Positions 44,085-51,852 of a DNA stretch of 55,558 nt are shown here, in pieces. The stretch spans positions 1-55,558 of the forward strand of contig CAJGDC010000004.1 of NCBI GenBank assembly GCA_904502005.1. Reading direction: 5' to 3'. The notes below the pieces were generated by a model. It saw only the letters and a list, made by a program, of their open reading frames with translations. It was not told where the DNA came from and did not search any database. Origin of the DNA: an uncultured Alistipes sp. (lineage in GTDB: Bacteria; Bacteroidota; Bacteroidia; Bacteroidales; Rikenellaceae). The position numbers and the translations under genes are program-made. Numbering within the stretch: the first letter of the stretch is position 1; the number at the start of each line of letters is the position of its first letter.

Positions 44085-44891
44085 TTAATTTCCAAAAATC
44101 GTATTTAATGCTGTGGCAAGACGATAACCTGCTCGTTGCATTTGATTCTCCGCGATAGGACCTCCCTTTTCGACAAAACTCATATCAAGTGAAGGGACGC
44201 TCTTGCCGTCGTTAATTGTCCAATAGATTATCGGACGCACATACTTGCAGTTATCCTCAAACCAATCTTGCGCCCAACCTTTGGTTATGCTCTTAATCTG
44301 CTTATCCTGCAAGGTGTTAAGATGGTCTGCATACTTTTTATAGTCCCAGCCTTTGTGATAAGCCTCCACAATACCAGTATCCCAAACTGCATGGTAATTC
44401 CACGATTCGCCGAGGAAGGTAACGGGATACTTACCTTCGTGATGCAGGTCTACAAAACGCATGTGTGTAGGGCAATGGAAGTCTGCGACAATGTGGACAA
44501 TGCACTTGATAGCGATAAGGACTGTTGAATCGCTAAGTGATTGATAATCCTTGAGTTGCACGCGGAAGTTTTCCATTGCAGTCACTCCATCGCGACCTTT
44601 GCGATAACGCTGACGGATAATCTTATCACTTGTGCAGTCAACATCTGCAATAGATGCATGCCAACCAGAGAGTGCATCGTCATAAGGTGGCGTAGCTGTC
44701 ACCTGGTCCATCCACAAAGAGTACTCATGTAGGGGTGTTCCTTTGGTGTACTTTTCTATATTAGCCTTAGCCTTGGCGGTGAGATTTCGCTCGGCAATTT
44801 CGGCTATGGTCTTATGACCAATATATCCCCATGCAAGAGCCAACTGAGGCAAAAGCAGTGCAGTAATAAGTATTGCAAGACACTTTTTCAT
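44085..44891 (-). CDS. S1/P1-type nuclease, fifth in the operon
   Basis: The 268-residue precursor should be cut before Trp (LALA^WGYIGH), making Trp1 the first zinc ligand as in P1 nuclease. The other ligands are present: His6 (GYIGHKT), Asp in WMDQVTA, His in GWHASIAD, His and Asp in IVHIVADFHCPTH together with the last His of that block, and HAVWD. S1/P1 enzymes are trinuclear zinc nucleases that cut single-stranded RNA and DNA and remove 3'-phosphates. The frame is open to TTG 44903, but ATG 44891 starts the signal peptide and lies one base after the previous stop. Confidence 0.9.
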   Translation of the reverse strand: MKKCLAILITALLLPQLALAWGYIGHKTIAEIAERNLTAKAKANIEKYTKGTPLHEYSLWMDQVTATPPYDDALSGWHASIADVDCTSDKIIRQRYRKGRDGVTAMENFRVQLKDYQSLSDSTVLIAIKCIVHIVADFHCPTHMRFVDLHHEGKYPVTFLGESWNYHAVWDTGIVEAYHKGWDYKKYADHLNTLQDKQIKSITKGWAQDWFEDNCKYVRPIIYWTINDGKSVPSLDMSFVEKGGPIAENQMQRAGYRLATALNTIFGN

Positions 44892-44892
44892 A

Positions 44893-45705
44893 TTACTTTC
44901 CAAAGATTGTATTAAGGGCAGCAGCCATCTGATAACCAGCCTTTTGCATCTGTGACTCTACAAGCGGAGTTGCCTTTTCGACGAACTTTTGATCGATTTT
45001 CTCAATCTTACGGTCATCAATCCAGTAGATTGTAGGACGACACTCGCGAGCAGCAGCCTCAAACCACTCTTGAGCCCAACCTTTGGTTATCTGCTTAATC
45101 TCTTTTTTGCTCAGAGTGTTGAGGTGGTCAGCGTAGAGTTTGTGGTCAATCTTCTGGCCTCTCTGTCTCTGCAACGACTCAATGAGCCAAGTATCCCAAA
45201 AACGGTGAACACCAACCTTCTTGCCGTTGAAAATTGCTACGAATCCACCCTTATTAGCGTTGTCGACATAGCGTACGTGGCTTGGGCAGTTAAAGTCTGC
45301 AACAATGTGGGTGATACATTTGATTCCAAAGAGAACTACTGAGTCTGGTAGCTCCTTATAGTTCTTAAGTTGCTCACGGAATGTATACATAGCAGTCACA
45401 CCATCCTTGCCGTCACGATAGCGGTCACGGACAATCTGAGGGGAGGTGCAGTCACAATCTGCTATAGATGCGTGGAAGCCATCCAAAGCCTGTTTGTAGT
45501 CAGGGTGGTTGCGATATTCGTCTACAAAGAGTGAGTACTTCCATAGCGGGGTGCCGCCAGTGTACTTCTCGATGTTTGCTTTTGCCTTTGGTGTGAGGTT
45601 GCGTTCTGCAATCTCAGCGATGGTGCGGTGACCAAGTCTGCCCCAGCACAGTGCAACCTGTGGAATTAGTAGGGCTACGAGTGAAATGATAACAATCTTT
45701 TTCAT
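44893..45705 (-). CDS. S1/P1-type nuclease, fourth in the operon
   Basis: The 270-residue precursor has a signal peptide cut before Trp (VALC^WGRLGH). Zinc ligands are complete: FVDEYRNHPD (Asp), DGFHASIADC (His), ITHIVADFNCPSH (His, Asp, His) and HRFWD (His, Asp). It is the closest relative of the fifth gene (shared KAKANIEKYT, ITKGWAQ(E/D)WFE and ALNTIFG), so these two probably arose by recent tandem duplication. The FN in place of FH within the core block is not at a ligand position. Confidence 0.9.
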   Translation of the reverse strand: MKKIVIISLVALLIPQVALCWGRLGHRTIAEIAERNLTPKAKANIEKYTGGTPLWKYSLFVDEYRNHPDYKQALDGFHASIADCDCTSPQIVRDRYRDGKDGVTAMYTFREQLKNYKELPDSVVLFGIKCITHIVADFNCPSHVRYVDNANKGGFVAIFNGKKVGVHRFWDTWLIESLQRQRGQKIDHKLYADHLNTLSKKEIKQITKGWAQEWFEAAARECRPTIYWIDDRKIEKIDQKFVEKATPLVESQMQKAGYQMAAALNTIFGK

Positions 45706-45708
45706 TGT

Positions 45709-46542
45709 TTACTCTCCAAATATTTCGTTAATTATTTTAGCCATTCTAAGACCTGCAATAAGCAACTGCTCAGAGGCATACTCTACATAATCGTTCATTG
45801 TTTGGTTATCTACTATAGATAGCTCATTATCAGGAGTGTCTTTACCCTTTTTAGGAACACGCTCAAAGATATTGTATACCTTATGTGTGCGTGTTGCTAC
45901 ATCCTTGAGCCACTCTTCCCATGTGCCAGCAGTAACACTGTCAATATACTGCTGAGAGATAGAGCTATCCAGAGCGTGTGCCCAATCCATATATCCCCAA
46001 TCTGGGTGGTTCTGCTGGATGATACCGCTATCCCACAGCTTATGGTAGCCAAAACGGATATTCTTCGTCTTAAGGAAGATGTCGTAGCTTGATGTATGTA
46101 CTCGCTTAGGCTTCTCACCAGTGCGGTCATATAGAGCAACATGTCCAGGACAGTGGTAGTCTCCAAAAGAGTGTACAAAGTGGTAGATAGTAACTTTAAG
46201 CGCTGAATCTGTAAGCTCGCGGTACTTCTTGAGCTTGTTGATTGACGACTTCATGTACTTGTGTGGCTTGCCAATAGGCTCAAGGGTATTGATGTCGTAG
46301 TGGCATACGTGGCTTAATTTACCCCAAGATTTGTTGTCCACACGGTGACAATCAAGCCATGAGGCGTAATATACGATAGACTTTCCATCAATACACTTCT
46401 CGATATTCTCTTTAGCCTTTGGAGTGAGGTGTCTCTCGGCGATATATGCTATTGTTGCGTGTCCTACACCTCCCCAAGCAAAACATTCGGCATTGATACC
46501 ACAGATTAATAGGGCTGTGAGGGTTAATATAAATCGTTTCAT
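45709..46542 (-). CDS. S1/P1-type nuclease, third in the operon
   Basis: The 277-residue precursor is cut before Trp (CFA^WGGVGH). Zinc ligands are intact: SWLDCHRVD (Asp), LSHVCHYDIN (His), FVHSFGDYHCPGH (His, Asp, His) and YHKLWDSG (His, Asp). It carries an insertion after the core block (DRTGEKPKRVHTSSYDIF) that the other members lack and that might shape the substrate cleft. The gene lies three bases upstream of the fourth gene. Confidence 0.9.
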   Translation of the reverse strand: MKRFILTLTALLICGINAECFAWGGVGHATIAYIAERHLTPKAKENIEKCIDGKSIVYYASWLDCHRVDNKSWGKLSHVCHYDINTLEPIGKPHKYMKSSINKLKKYRELTDSALKVTIYHFVHSFGDYHCPGHVALYDRTGEKPKRVHTSSYDIFLKTKNIRFGYHKLWDSGIIQQNHPDWGYMDWAHALDSSISQQYIDSVTAGTWEEWLKDVATRTHKVYNIFERVPKKGKDTPDNELSIVDNQTMNDYVEYASEQLLIAGLRMAKIINEIFGE

Positions 46543-46553
46543 GGTTATCTGTC

Positions 46554-47384
46554 TTATTTGATTGTAACTTTAGGTGCGTTGGTGTCAAAGAGGGAGTTTA
46601 GAACGGTCGCAAGACGGTAGCCCGCAACTGTAATCTGCTCAATGGCAATAGGATATATTTTGTTCTGCCATCTACGCAATCCATTTTTGTCGAAGCGTGT
46701 GCCGGTGTCAATCATGCCGAATACCTCGCGGTAGAGAGGTACATTACCTACAATCCAATCTGTTACAGAGCCTGCTGTTACTTGTGATACCTGCTCTGGT
46801 GTTAGACGTGATAGTTGGTGTACAAACTCACTTGTTCTCCATGCAAAGGTGCCTCGAACCGCATCACTCTCCCAGTAGGTTACATATGGGCGCTTCTTAT
46901 TATCGTAGATGTAGTAGCTCTTACGCTTCTCCAGCATATCTGTAAAGATGTAGTGGGTAGGACAGTGTAAATCGCCCATAATGGTGACGATATAACGAAT
47001 ATTGTCAGCAAGCTCCTGCTCAGAGAGTTTTCCTGACTCAATAGCGCTTATTGCGGCAGTTAGCGCCTCAAAACCACAAGCTCTATTGACGATATTCTCT
47101 GGGTGCTTTGCAATCTTCTTTCCCTTGATTAGCTTTGTCTTGTTGAATGCTACAGAGCGCCAATTCTTGGTCTGCTCGTAACCCTTCTCCTCAGCTACAT
47201 CGTACATCCACTGTGCAGAGTAGATAATGTTGTGACCACCAAGGGCTTTGTTAATATTAGCCTCCGCCTGCTCAGTCAGGTTGTCATTGGCGATGGCTGC
47301 GATAGCATTATGCAGGGCACGAGACCATGCAAATGCGCTGTTAGTAAAGAGTAGACATGCTATAATTATGATAAACCTTTTCAT
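46554..47384 (-). CDS. S1/P1-like protein with degraded zinc site, second in the operon
   Basis: The 276-residue protein keeps the signal peptide, Trp1 and His6 (AFA^WSRALHNAI) and the GDLHCPTH core. It departs at other ligand positions. The His of VHxxGD is Thr (IVTIMGD), the HxxWD pair is VTYWESD, the WMD block is WMYDV, and the DWH/FHA segment is NWRSVAFN with no His. At least three of the nine ligands seem lost. It is full length, has no frameshift, and keeps its place in the operon, so it looks like a maintained pseudoenzyme rather than a decaying gene. Binding of nucleic acid or pairing with an active paralogue is a possible role. Confidence 0.8.
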   Translation of the reverse strand: MKRFIIIIACLLFTNSAFAWSRALHNAIAAIANDNLTEQAEANINKALGGHNIIYSAQWMYDVAEEKGYEQTKNWRSVAFNKTKLIKGKKIAKHPENIVNRACGFEALTAAISAIESGKLSEQELADNIRYIVTIMGDLHCPTHYIFTDMLEKRKSYYIYDNKKRPYVTYWESDAVRGTFAWRTSEFVHQLSRLTPEQVSQVTAGSVTDWIVGNVPLYREVFGMIDTGTRFDKNGLRRWQNKIYPIAIEQITVAGYRLATVLNSLFDTNAPKVTIK

Positions 47385-47396
47385 AGTACTCTCTGT

Positions 47397-48173
47397 TTAT
47401 TTGTCAAATATTGAGTTAAGAATAGCTGCAAGACGGTAGCCAGCGACAGTAATTCGCTCCTCGGCAATACCGATGACCTTGTTGAAGTAGTTGCTATATG
47501 TGACCTGCTTGCTCTCAGGAATCATTTCAATGACGGTCTTTGATAGAACTACAGTCTCTTGATACCAATCATCAAGAGTTCCGCTTTGTGTAGCAGCAAT
47601 CTGCTCCTTGGTGTATATGTCAAGGTTCTGAGCAAGCAGACTTGGCGAGGTGTTGTTGTGCTTTGAGTCAATAATGCGACCATCCCACATAGCGTGCACC
47701 TTCAGAGTCTTCTTTCCCTCCTTAACTCTCATAGGGCGCGATGTTGGGAAGTCAATGTGTACAGGACAGTGGATGTCACCCATAAGGTGAACAAGGAACT
47801 TGATATTCACATTGACAAGTGAGTCGCTCAATGAACGGAAATCGCTCATCTCAGAGACAATGCGCTTAACCTGGGTTACAGAGTATGGCGGTACAGGGTT
47901 GCCATTGCTGTCAGTGCGCATGTCGTCTGTCCAGTAATCAACGTGCCAGTCACGTGTAATGTCAAACGGAGGATCGGTGCGGTTAAAATCCATCCATGAG
48001 GCGTAGTAGACAATTGAGCGGCCACCGATATAGCTCTCAATATTGGCCTTAGCGCGTGACGTGAGATACTTTTCAGCGATGTATGCTATAGCTGAATGAC
48101 CACGACCATCCCACGCCATTGCGCTGCTTGCAAGAGTCATAGCAAGCAGTGCTGTGAGAAATACTCTTTTCAT
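47397..48173 (-). CDS. S1/P1-type nuclease, first in the operon
   Basis: The 258-residue precursor is cut before Trp (AMA^WDGRGH). All ligands are visible: SWMDFNRTD (Asp), DWHVDYW (His), LVHLMGDIHCPVH (His, Asp, His) and VHAMWDG (His, Asp). It is the shortest of the five. The five products are all secreted with Trp1-generating signal peptides. The operon promoter is at 48202-48233. Confidence 0.9.
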   Translation of the reverse strand: MKRVFLTALLAMTLASSAMAWDGRGHSAIAYIAEKYLTSRAKANIESYIGGRSIVYYASWMDFNRTDPPFDITRDWHVDYWTDDMRTDSNGNPVPPYSVTQVKRIVSEMSDFRSLSDSLVNVNIKFLVHLMGDIHCPVHIDFPTSRPMRVKEGKKTLKVHAMWDGRIIDSKHNNTSPSLLAQNLDIYTKEQIAATQSGTLDDWYQETVVLSKTVIEMIPESKQVTYSNYFNKVIGIAEERITVAGYRLAAILNSIFDK

Positions 48174-48201
48174 TTTGTTCGGTTTTTAGTTTTGGTTTGT
48201 G

Positions 48202-48233
48202 CAAAGATAATAAAAATAAGAAAAGCACCCCAA
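48202..48233 (-). promoter_or_regulatory. Promoter of the S1/P1-PHP operon
   Basis: TATCTTTG (48209-48202) on the - strand with TTG (48233-48231) 21 bases away. The -33 part lies inside the stem of the rpmA terminator, so the two signals overlap. Confidence 0.55.
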
Positions 48234-48250
48234 TTTTGGAGTGCTTTTTT
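48221..48250 (-). terminator. rplU-rpmA terminator
   Basis: AAAGCACCCCAA and TTGGAGTGCTTT pair with one mismatch, with A and T runs on the flanks. It ends the ribosomal operon. Confidence 0.75.
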
Positions 48251-48282
48251 CTTAAAAACGGATTTGAATCACAAGATTCAAA

Positions 48283-48540
48283 CTATGAAAGTGGAGTTAC
48301 ACTAACATAGCTCTTACCAGAAGCCTTCTTAGAGAAGACAACTACACCATTAACAAGTGCGAAGAGGGTGTGGTCCTTGCCCATACCAACATTCTCACCT
48401 GGATTGTGAACAGTACCGCGCTGACGAACGATGATGTTGCCTGCTTTCGCTACCTGACCACCATAAAGCTTTACGCCGAGTCGTTTGCTCTCTGACTCAC
48501 GGCCGTTCTTGGAACTACCTACACCTTTTTTGTGTGCCAT
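48283..48540 (-). CDS. rpmA: Ribosomal protein bL27
   Basis: The 85-residue protein begins MAHKKGVGSSKNGRESESK, the conserved flexible N terminus that reaches the peptidyl-transferase centre, followed by RLGVKLYGGQ and RQRGTVHNPGENVG. No N-terminal extension of the kind cleaved in Firmicutes is present. It lies 21 bases after rplU. Confidence 0.97.
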   Translation of the reverse strand: MAHKKGVGSSKNGRESESKRLGVKLYGGQVAKAGNIIVRQRGTVHNPGENVGMGKDHTLFALVNGVVVFSKKASGKSYVSVTPLS

Positions 48541-48561
48541 ACTTCTTTAACGATTTTAAGG

Positions 48562-48873
48562 TTATGCAACAATCTCTTCAATTACAATCTGCGACAGATA
48601 CTGACGGTGACCGTTGCATTTCTGATAACCGGTTCTGCGCTTCTTCTTGAACACGAGGACTTTGTCATCCTTCAGGTGCTTAAGAATCTTAGCCTTTACT
48701 GAGGCGCCTTTTACAACAGGTGCGCCCACCTTAACCTGACCGCCGTTCTCCACGAGCAGGACCTTGTCGAAACTCAGGGTAGAGCCAACCTCACCCTCAA
48801 GACGGTGTACATAGAGTTTTCGACCGTTCTCAGCCTTGAACTGCTGACCTGCAATCTCTACAATTACAAACAT
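48562..48873 (-). CDS. rplU: Ribosomal protein bL21
   Basis: The 103-residue protein has the bL21 N terminus MFVIVEIAGQQFKAENG and the C-terminal KKKRRTGYQKCNGHRQ block that binds 23S rRNA. The order rplU-rpmA is the usual one. Confidence 0.97.
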   Translation of the reverse strand: MFVIVEIAGQQFKAENGRKLYVHRLEGEVGSTLSFDKVLLVENGGQVKVGAPVVKGASVKAKILKHLKDDKVLVFKKKRRTGYQKCNGHRQYLSQIVIEEIVA

Positions 48874-48901
48874 TTAGTTTATAGTTTAATTAGTTTTTAA
48901 T

Positions 48902-48920
48902 GCATTTTAACACAAAATGC
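48902..48920 (-). promoter_or_regulatory. Hairpin at the 5' end of the rplU-rpmA transcript
   Basis: GCATTTT and AAAATGC form a perfect seven-pair stem with a five-base loop, immediately downstream of the -7 box (48931-48924). It would form the very start of the mRNA. It could protect the transcript or take part in control; it is not a terminator because no T run follows. Confidence 0.45.
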
Positions 48921-48923
48921 TCG

Positions 48924-48954
48924 CAAAGATAATCATTATTTTTTATCTGTGCAA
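48924..48954 (-). promoter_or_regulatory. rplU-rpmA promoter
   Basis: TTG (48954-48952) and TATCTTTG (48931-48924) on the - strand with a 20-base spacer. Confidence 0.65.
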
Positions 48955-48982
48955 GAGTTGAGCCTCTTTTTTATATAAAATA

Positions 48983-49011
48983 AAGGTACGCTCTTGAATA
49001 GAACGTACCTT
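48983..49011 (-). terminator. Terminator of the 49033 lipoprotein gene
   Basis: AAGGTACG and CGTACCTT close a stem whose inner part also pairs (TCT/AGA). A T-rich stretch follows on the - strand. Confidence 0.7.
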
Positions 49012-49032
49012 ATATAATATGTGTTTTATGGA

Positions 49033-51270
49033 CTACTGAAGAACTGGACCAGCCTCAGTCAGTACCCAACGCTTGAGCATTACAGCACCCTTTTCGCCAT
49101 TAACATAAATGTTGTCTGAAGATACGTTGAATGCCTCGATAGCAGCGTTCATAGCATCAACATCTGTCTGAGTAGCAGCAGTTGCAGTTGTGAAGTTGTA
49201 TGCGGCCTCAATCTGTGGATTACCTGCAGCTGTGAATGCTGTTTGATCTGTTACTGCGTAGCTTGCAGCGATGCAGTTGCCATACTCACCATTGTTCTTC
49301 GCGCTGTTACCAACCATTGTTCCTGCCTTAGGAGCAACAACTGTAGACTCGCTAGCACAACCGATAATCCAAGTGCGTGTGTTGATGTGGCTTGAGTTAT
49401 CTCTCATTGTATAGCCTGCAAATGCGCCTGCATAACCATTAGTTCCTGTTGCTGTGATTGTTGCCTTAGCAGTTGTTGTACAGCCAATGAGATATGCGTC
49501 AGTGTATCTGTAGTATGAGCGATGGAAGCCTGCGATACCTCCGGCCTGAGTTCTCGCAATAACGTCTGCATTATTTACGCACTGACCAACTACGCAACCG
49601 TAGTTCATACCTACAATACCACCAACATTGTTGTCACCCTTAACTACGGTGTTCTCGTCTGTAGTACAGTATGTTACGTATGCCATCTTCTCATTTAGCC
49701 ACTGACCAGAAGACTTCTGTGTACGGTGATAAACACGACCTACAAGAGCACCAACCTCGCAAAGTCCAGTAACAGAAGAGTTTGTGATGTGTACATTGTT
49801 TACGTGGCTACCATCCCAGCAACGACCGATAACAATACCAGTGTAGCTCTCTTTATTATTTTCAATGTCACCACCTGCGTTGTATACAACGGCATCATCG
49901 AATGTTAGATTGTCAACAGTGGCACCCTTTGTCCAGCAGAGGAAACCTGAAGCTACAAGGTCGTGGTTGATGCGAAGACCAGAGATAGTCATGCCGTTAC
50001 CATCAATTTTACCACCAAGGAACTCTCCACCAGCTGTCTCGTAGTCGCTCATCACAGGCCAGTTGCTGCCAGAAGGGATGCCGTCTGTAACAGTAATATC
50101 AGTGTCGGTATAGACAAAGGTCTTATTTGCGTTGTCTATAGCAATCTCCTTTGCAGGTAGAATGATGTTGTCTACCAACTTAAGACCCATGCTCTTGTCC
50201 TCATACTGAGCGATGTAAGCCCATTTCAAAAGACCTCTCTCATTTGATACCTCCATATATCCATCACACATTACGTAGTCCTCCTTAGGAACGTAGATGT
50301 GATCAGGTACCTCAAAGCGCTCGTCAATAATGATTGTAAAGATTGAAGGGCTTGTAAGTAGATTACCAATGATGTTTGTACGGTAGTTACGCTGGAGAGG
50401 TACATATGAGTAGTTGATAGTGTTTTGATCAGCCTCATTAGCGTTCCAAATGGTAACTGAAACATCGCTAGTAACTTTATTCTCACCTACAAGAACATAG
50501 GTTGTTGCAAGATACTTATAGACATTGTTATCATTCTGAATATTCAACACATCATCATCATCGTTATAGTCGATAGGGCTATCTGCTCTCTTGAATGTTA
50601 CAGGAATAGAAGCCTGCTCATACAGAGAGCCATCAAACATGTTGAACTGAGTGTAGGTGTTTACGGTAATCTGAGTATCAGAAACTACAAAACCTGCATC
50701 CTTTGCATCATCAACATCCAGAGCATTAACACCGAGGTTAAGCTGAGCAAGTGGACGAGTAAGGGGGAATGTCTTACTCTCAGGGCCTGCTACAGTGTAG
50801 TTGTGCTCAACGTACCAGAAGCAGTCAAAAGACTCGTCATTAGCTGATGGTTGAGGGTCTAACTTCATGCAAACCTTCTTCTCAGCCCAAAATACGTTGT
50901 AGTGAAGTGGGTCAACAGTACCCTTAAGCTCTGTCTTTGCCTCCTGAGCTTTGTATGCGAAGAAAGCGATGTCGTAGGTCTTACCGGTTGCAAGACGAAC
51001 GTTAAGAGTAGCCTGCTTGTCTTGAATCTTTAGAGTACCTTGGAGATTCTCAAGTGGAGCATTTGCGCCATCCTCATAAACTGCCCAAGCAACCTCGTCA
51101 ACAGTTGTACCGTCAGCAATAGCACGAGAACCTAATGCGCCACCCAAATCAGCAACGAAAGAGACCTCAACCTCCTGACCCTCAGGTGCAACGGATACAT
51201 TCTCCTTTGCACATGATGCTGCACTGAAAATAACAGCGATAGCCATCATAAAACGGAAAAATCTTTTCAT
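49033..51270 (-). CDS. Fimbrillin-like surface lipoprotein with GLUG-like repeats
   Basis: The 745-residue precursor has a signal nearly identical to the 19489 product (MKRFFRFMMAIAVIFSAASC, Cys20), followed by AKEN. Residues 30-340 form the fimbrillin-like part (QEVEVSFVADL, RPLAQLNLGVNAL, PLQRNYRTNIIGNLL). Residues 400-690 hold GLUG-like repeats (GGKIDGNGMTISGLRINHD, VGALVGRVYHRT, VGGIVGMNYGCVVGQCVNNA). It is the shortest of the four relatives and has no long beta-helix tail. The function is probably adhesion. The promoter is at 51410-51439, and the leader of about 130 bases lacks the G-run element of the other two. Confidence 0.85.
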   Translation of the reverse strand: MKRFFRFMMAIAVIFSAASCAKENVSVAPEGQEVEVSFVADLGGALGSRAIADGTTVDEVAWAVYEDGANAPLENLQGTLKIQDKQATLNVRLATGKTYDIAFFAYKAQEAKTELKGTVDPLHYNVFWAEKKVCMKLDPQPSANDESFDCFWYVEHNYTVAGPESKTFPLTRPLAQLNLGVNALDVDDAKDAGFVVSDTQITVNTYTQFNMFDGSLYEQASIPVTFKRADSPIDYNDDDDVLNIQNDNNVYKYLATTYVLVGENKVTSDVSVTIWNANEADQNTINYSYVPLQRNYRTNIIGNLLTSPSIFTIIIDERFEVPDHIYVPKEDYVMCDGYMEVSNERGLLKWAYIAQYEDKSMGLKLVDNIILPAKEIAIDNANKTFVYTDTDITVTDGIPSGSNWPVMSDYETAGGEFLGGKIDGNGMTISGLRINHDLVASGFLCWTKGATVDNLTFDDAVVYNAGGDIENNKESYTGIVIGRCWDGSHVNNVHITNSSVTGLCEVGALVGRVYHRTQKSSGQWLNEKMAYVTYCTTDENTVVKGDNNVGGIVGMNYGCVVGQCVNNADVIARTQAGGIAGFHRSYYRYTDAYLIGCTTTAKATITATGTNGYAGAFAGYTMRDNSSHINTRTWIIGCASESTVVAPKAGTMVGNSAKNNGEYGNCIAASYAVTDQTAFTAAGNPQIEAAYNFTTATAATQTDVDAMNAAIEAFNVSSDNIYVNGEKGAVMLKRWVLTEAGPVLQ

Positions 51271-51409
51271 GTGAGTATAGTTTTTAATTTGTGAATATTT
51301 CCTAATATCTATTTCAGCTTTGTAATGTCACTCCTTGCCTATCAACAACTATGCCGTTAATTTTTTGTGGCATTAGATAGGGATTTGTGATAAATAACCA
51401 TTCAACCTG

Positions 51410-51439
51410 CAAATTTATAAAATAAAATCAGAAAAACAA
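51410..51439 (-). promoter_or_regulatory. Promoter of the 49033 lipoprotein gene
   Basis: TTG (51439-51437) and TAAATTTG (51417-51410) on the - strand, 19 bases apart. The leader (51271-51403) can fold a CCTATC/GATAGG stem enclosing a GCC/GGC pair. Confidence 0.6.
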
Positions 51440-51473
51440 CATTTTTTGCAGAAAAATAGTGAAATGTTTGGCA

Positions 51474-51481
51474 TATTTTTG
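51474..51481 (+). promoter_or_regulatory. -7 element before the receiver-like gene
   Basis: TATTTTTG fits TAnnTTTG and lies 18 bases before the ATG at 51499. No clear -33 element at the right distance was found. Confidence 0.4.
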
Positions 51482-51498
51482 GTACGGGTTTGGCGGTT

Positions 51499-51849
51499 AT
51501 GGTAAAAATTCTTGTTTTTTCGCCCTCATTTAGAATGAGAGCTATGATTGTGGGCATGCTTACAGCTCCAGATGTGGAGATAGAGAGTGTAACCTCGCGT
51601 GAGGCTCTATTTAAGCGATGCTCCGAAAAATTGTTTGATAAGGTGGTAATTGAGGATTATAGACTCTTTATGGATGGAGGAGGCTCGGTGGCAAAGATAC
51701 GGGCGCACTTTACAGCGAAGCCTAAGATTGTTGTACTATCTGCAGCAATAGATGAGCAGTCTGTGCTCTCGTTGTTGGAGTGCGGTGTTGACCAGTATCT
51801 TTTGTTGCCGGTTTCACCCGATAGATTAAGACGTAAAGTCTATAAGTAG
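51499..51849 (+). CDS. Degenerate response-regulator receiver-like protein
   Basis: The 116-residue protein matches a stand-alone CheY-like fold: a first strand VKILVFSPS, a third strand KVVIEDYRLFMDGG, a fourth strand KIVVLSAA and a fifth strand QYLLLPVSPDRL. Key residues have changed. The acidic pair after strand 1 is SP, the phospho-acceptor position aligns with Glu (VVIED) or an adjacent Asp, and the conserved Lys of the KP motif is Leu (LLP). The switch Ser in LSA remains. It is probably not phosphorylated in the normal way and may be a constitutive protein-interaction module. The start ATG 51499 is preferred to TTG 51490. It is followed at three bases by the next gene. Confidence 0.65.
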   Translation: MVKILVFSPSFRMRAMIVGMLTAPDVEIESVTSREALFKRCSEKLFDKVVIEDYRLFMDGGGSVAKIRAHFTAKPKIVVLSAAIDEQSVLSLLECGVDQYLLLPVSPDRLRRKVYK

Positions 51850-51852
51850 GTT

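Noticed and set aside
19489..51270. Internal repeats of the lipoprotein genes as a CRISPR array or DNA-inversion shufflon
   Set aside because: The repeats are degenerate at DNA level and in frame with beta-helix, GLUG or LRR protein units. No recombinase gene or inverted recombination sites are in the window.
51271..51410. G-run leader element before the 49033 lipoprotein gene
   Set aside because: Despite the related protein, the leader lacks the TCCGCA/G-run blocks. It has only a different stem (CCTATC/GATAGG) and a 14-codon ORF.
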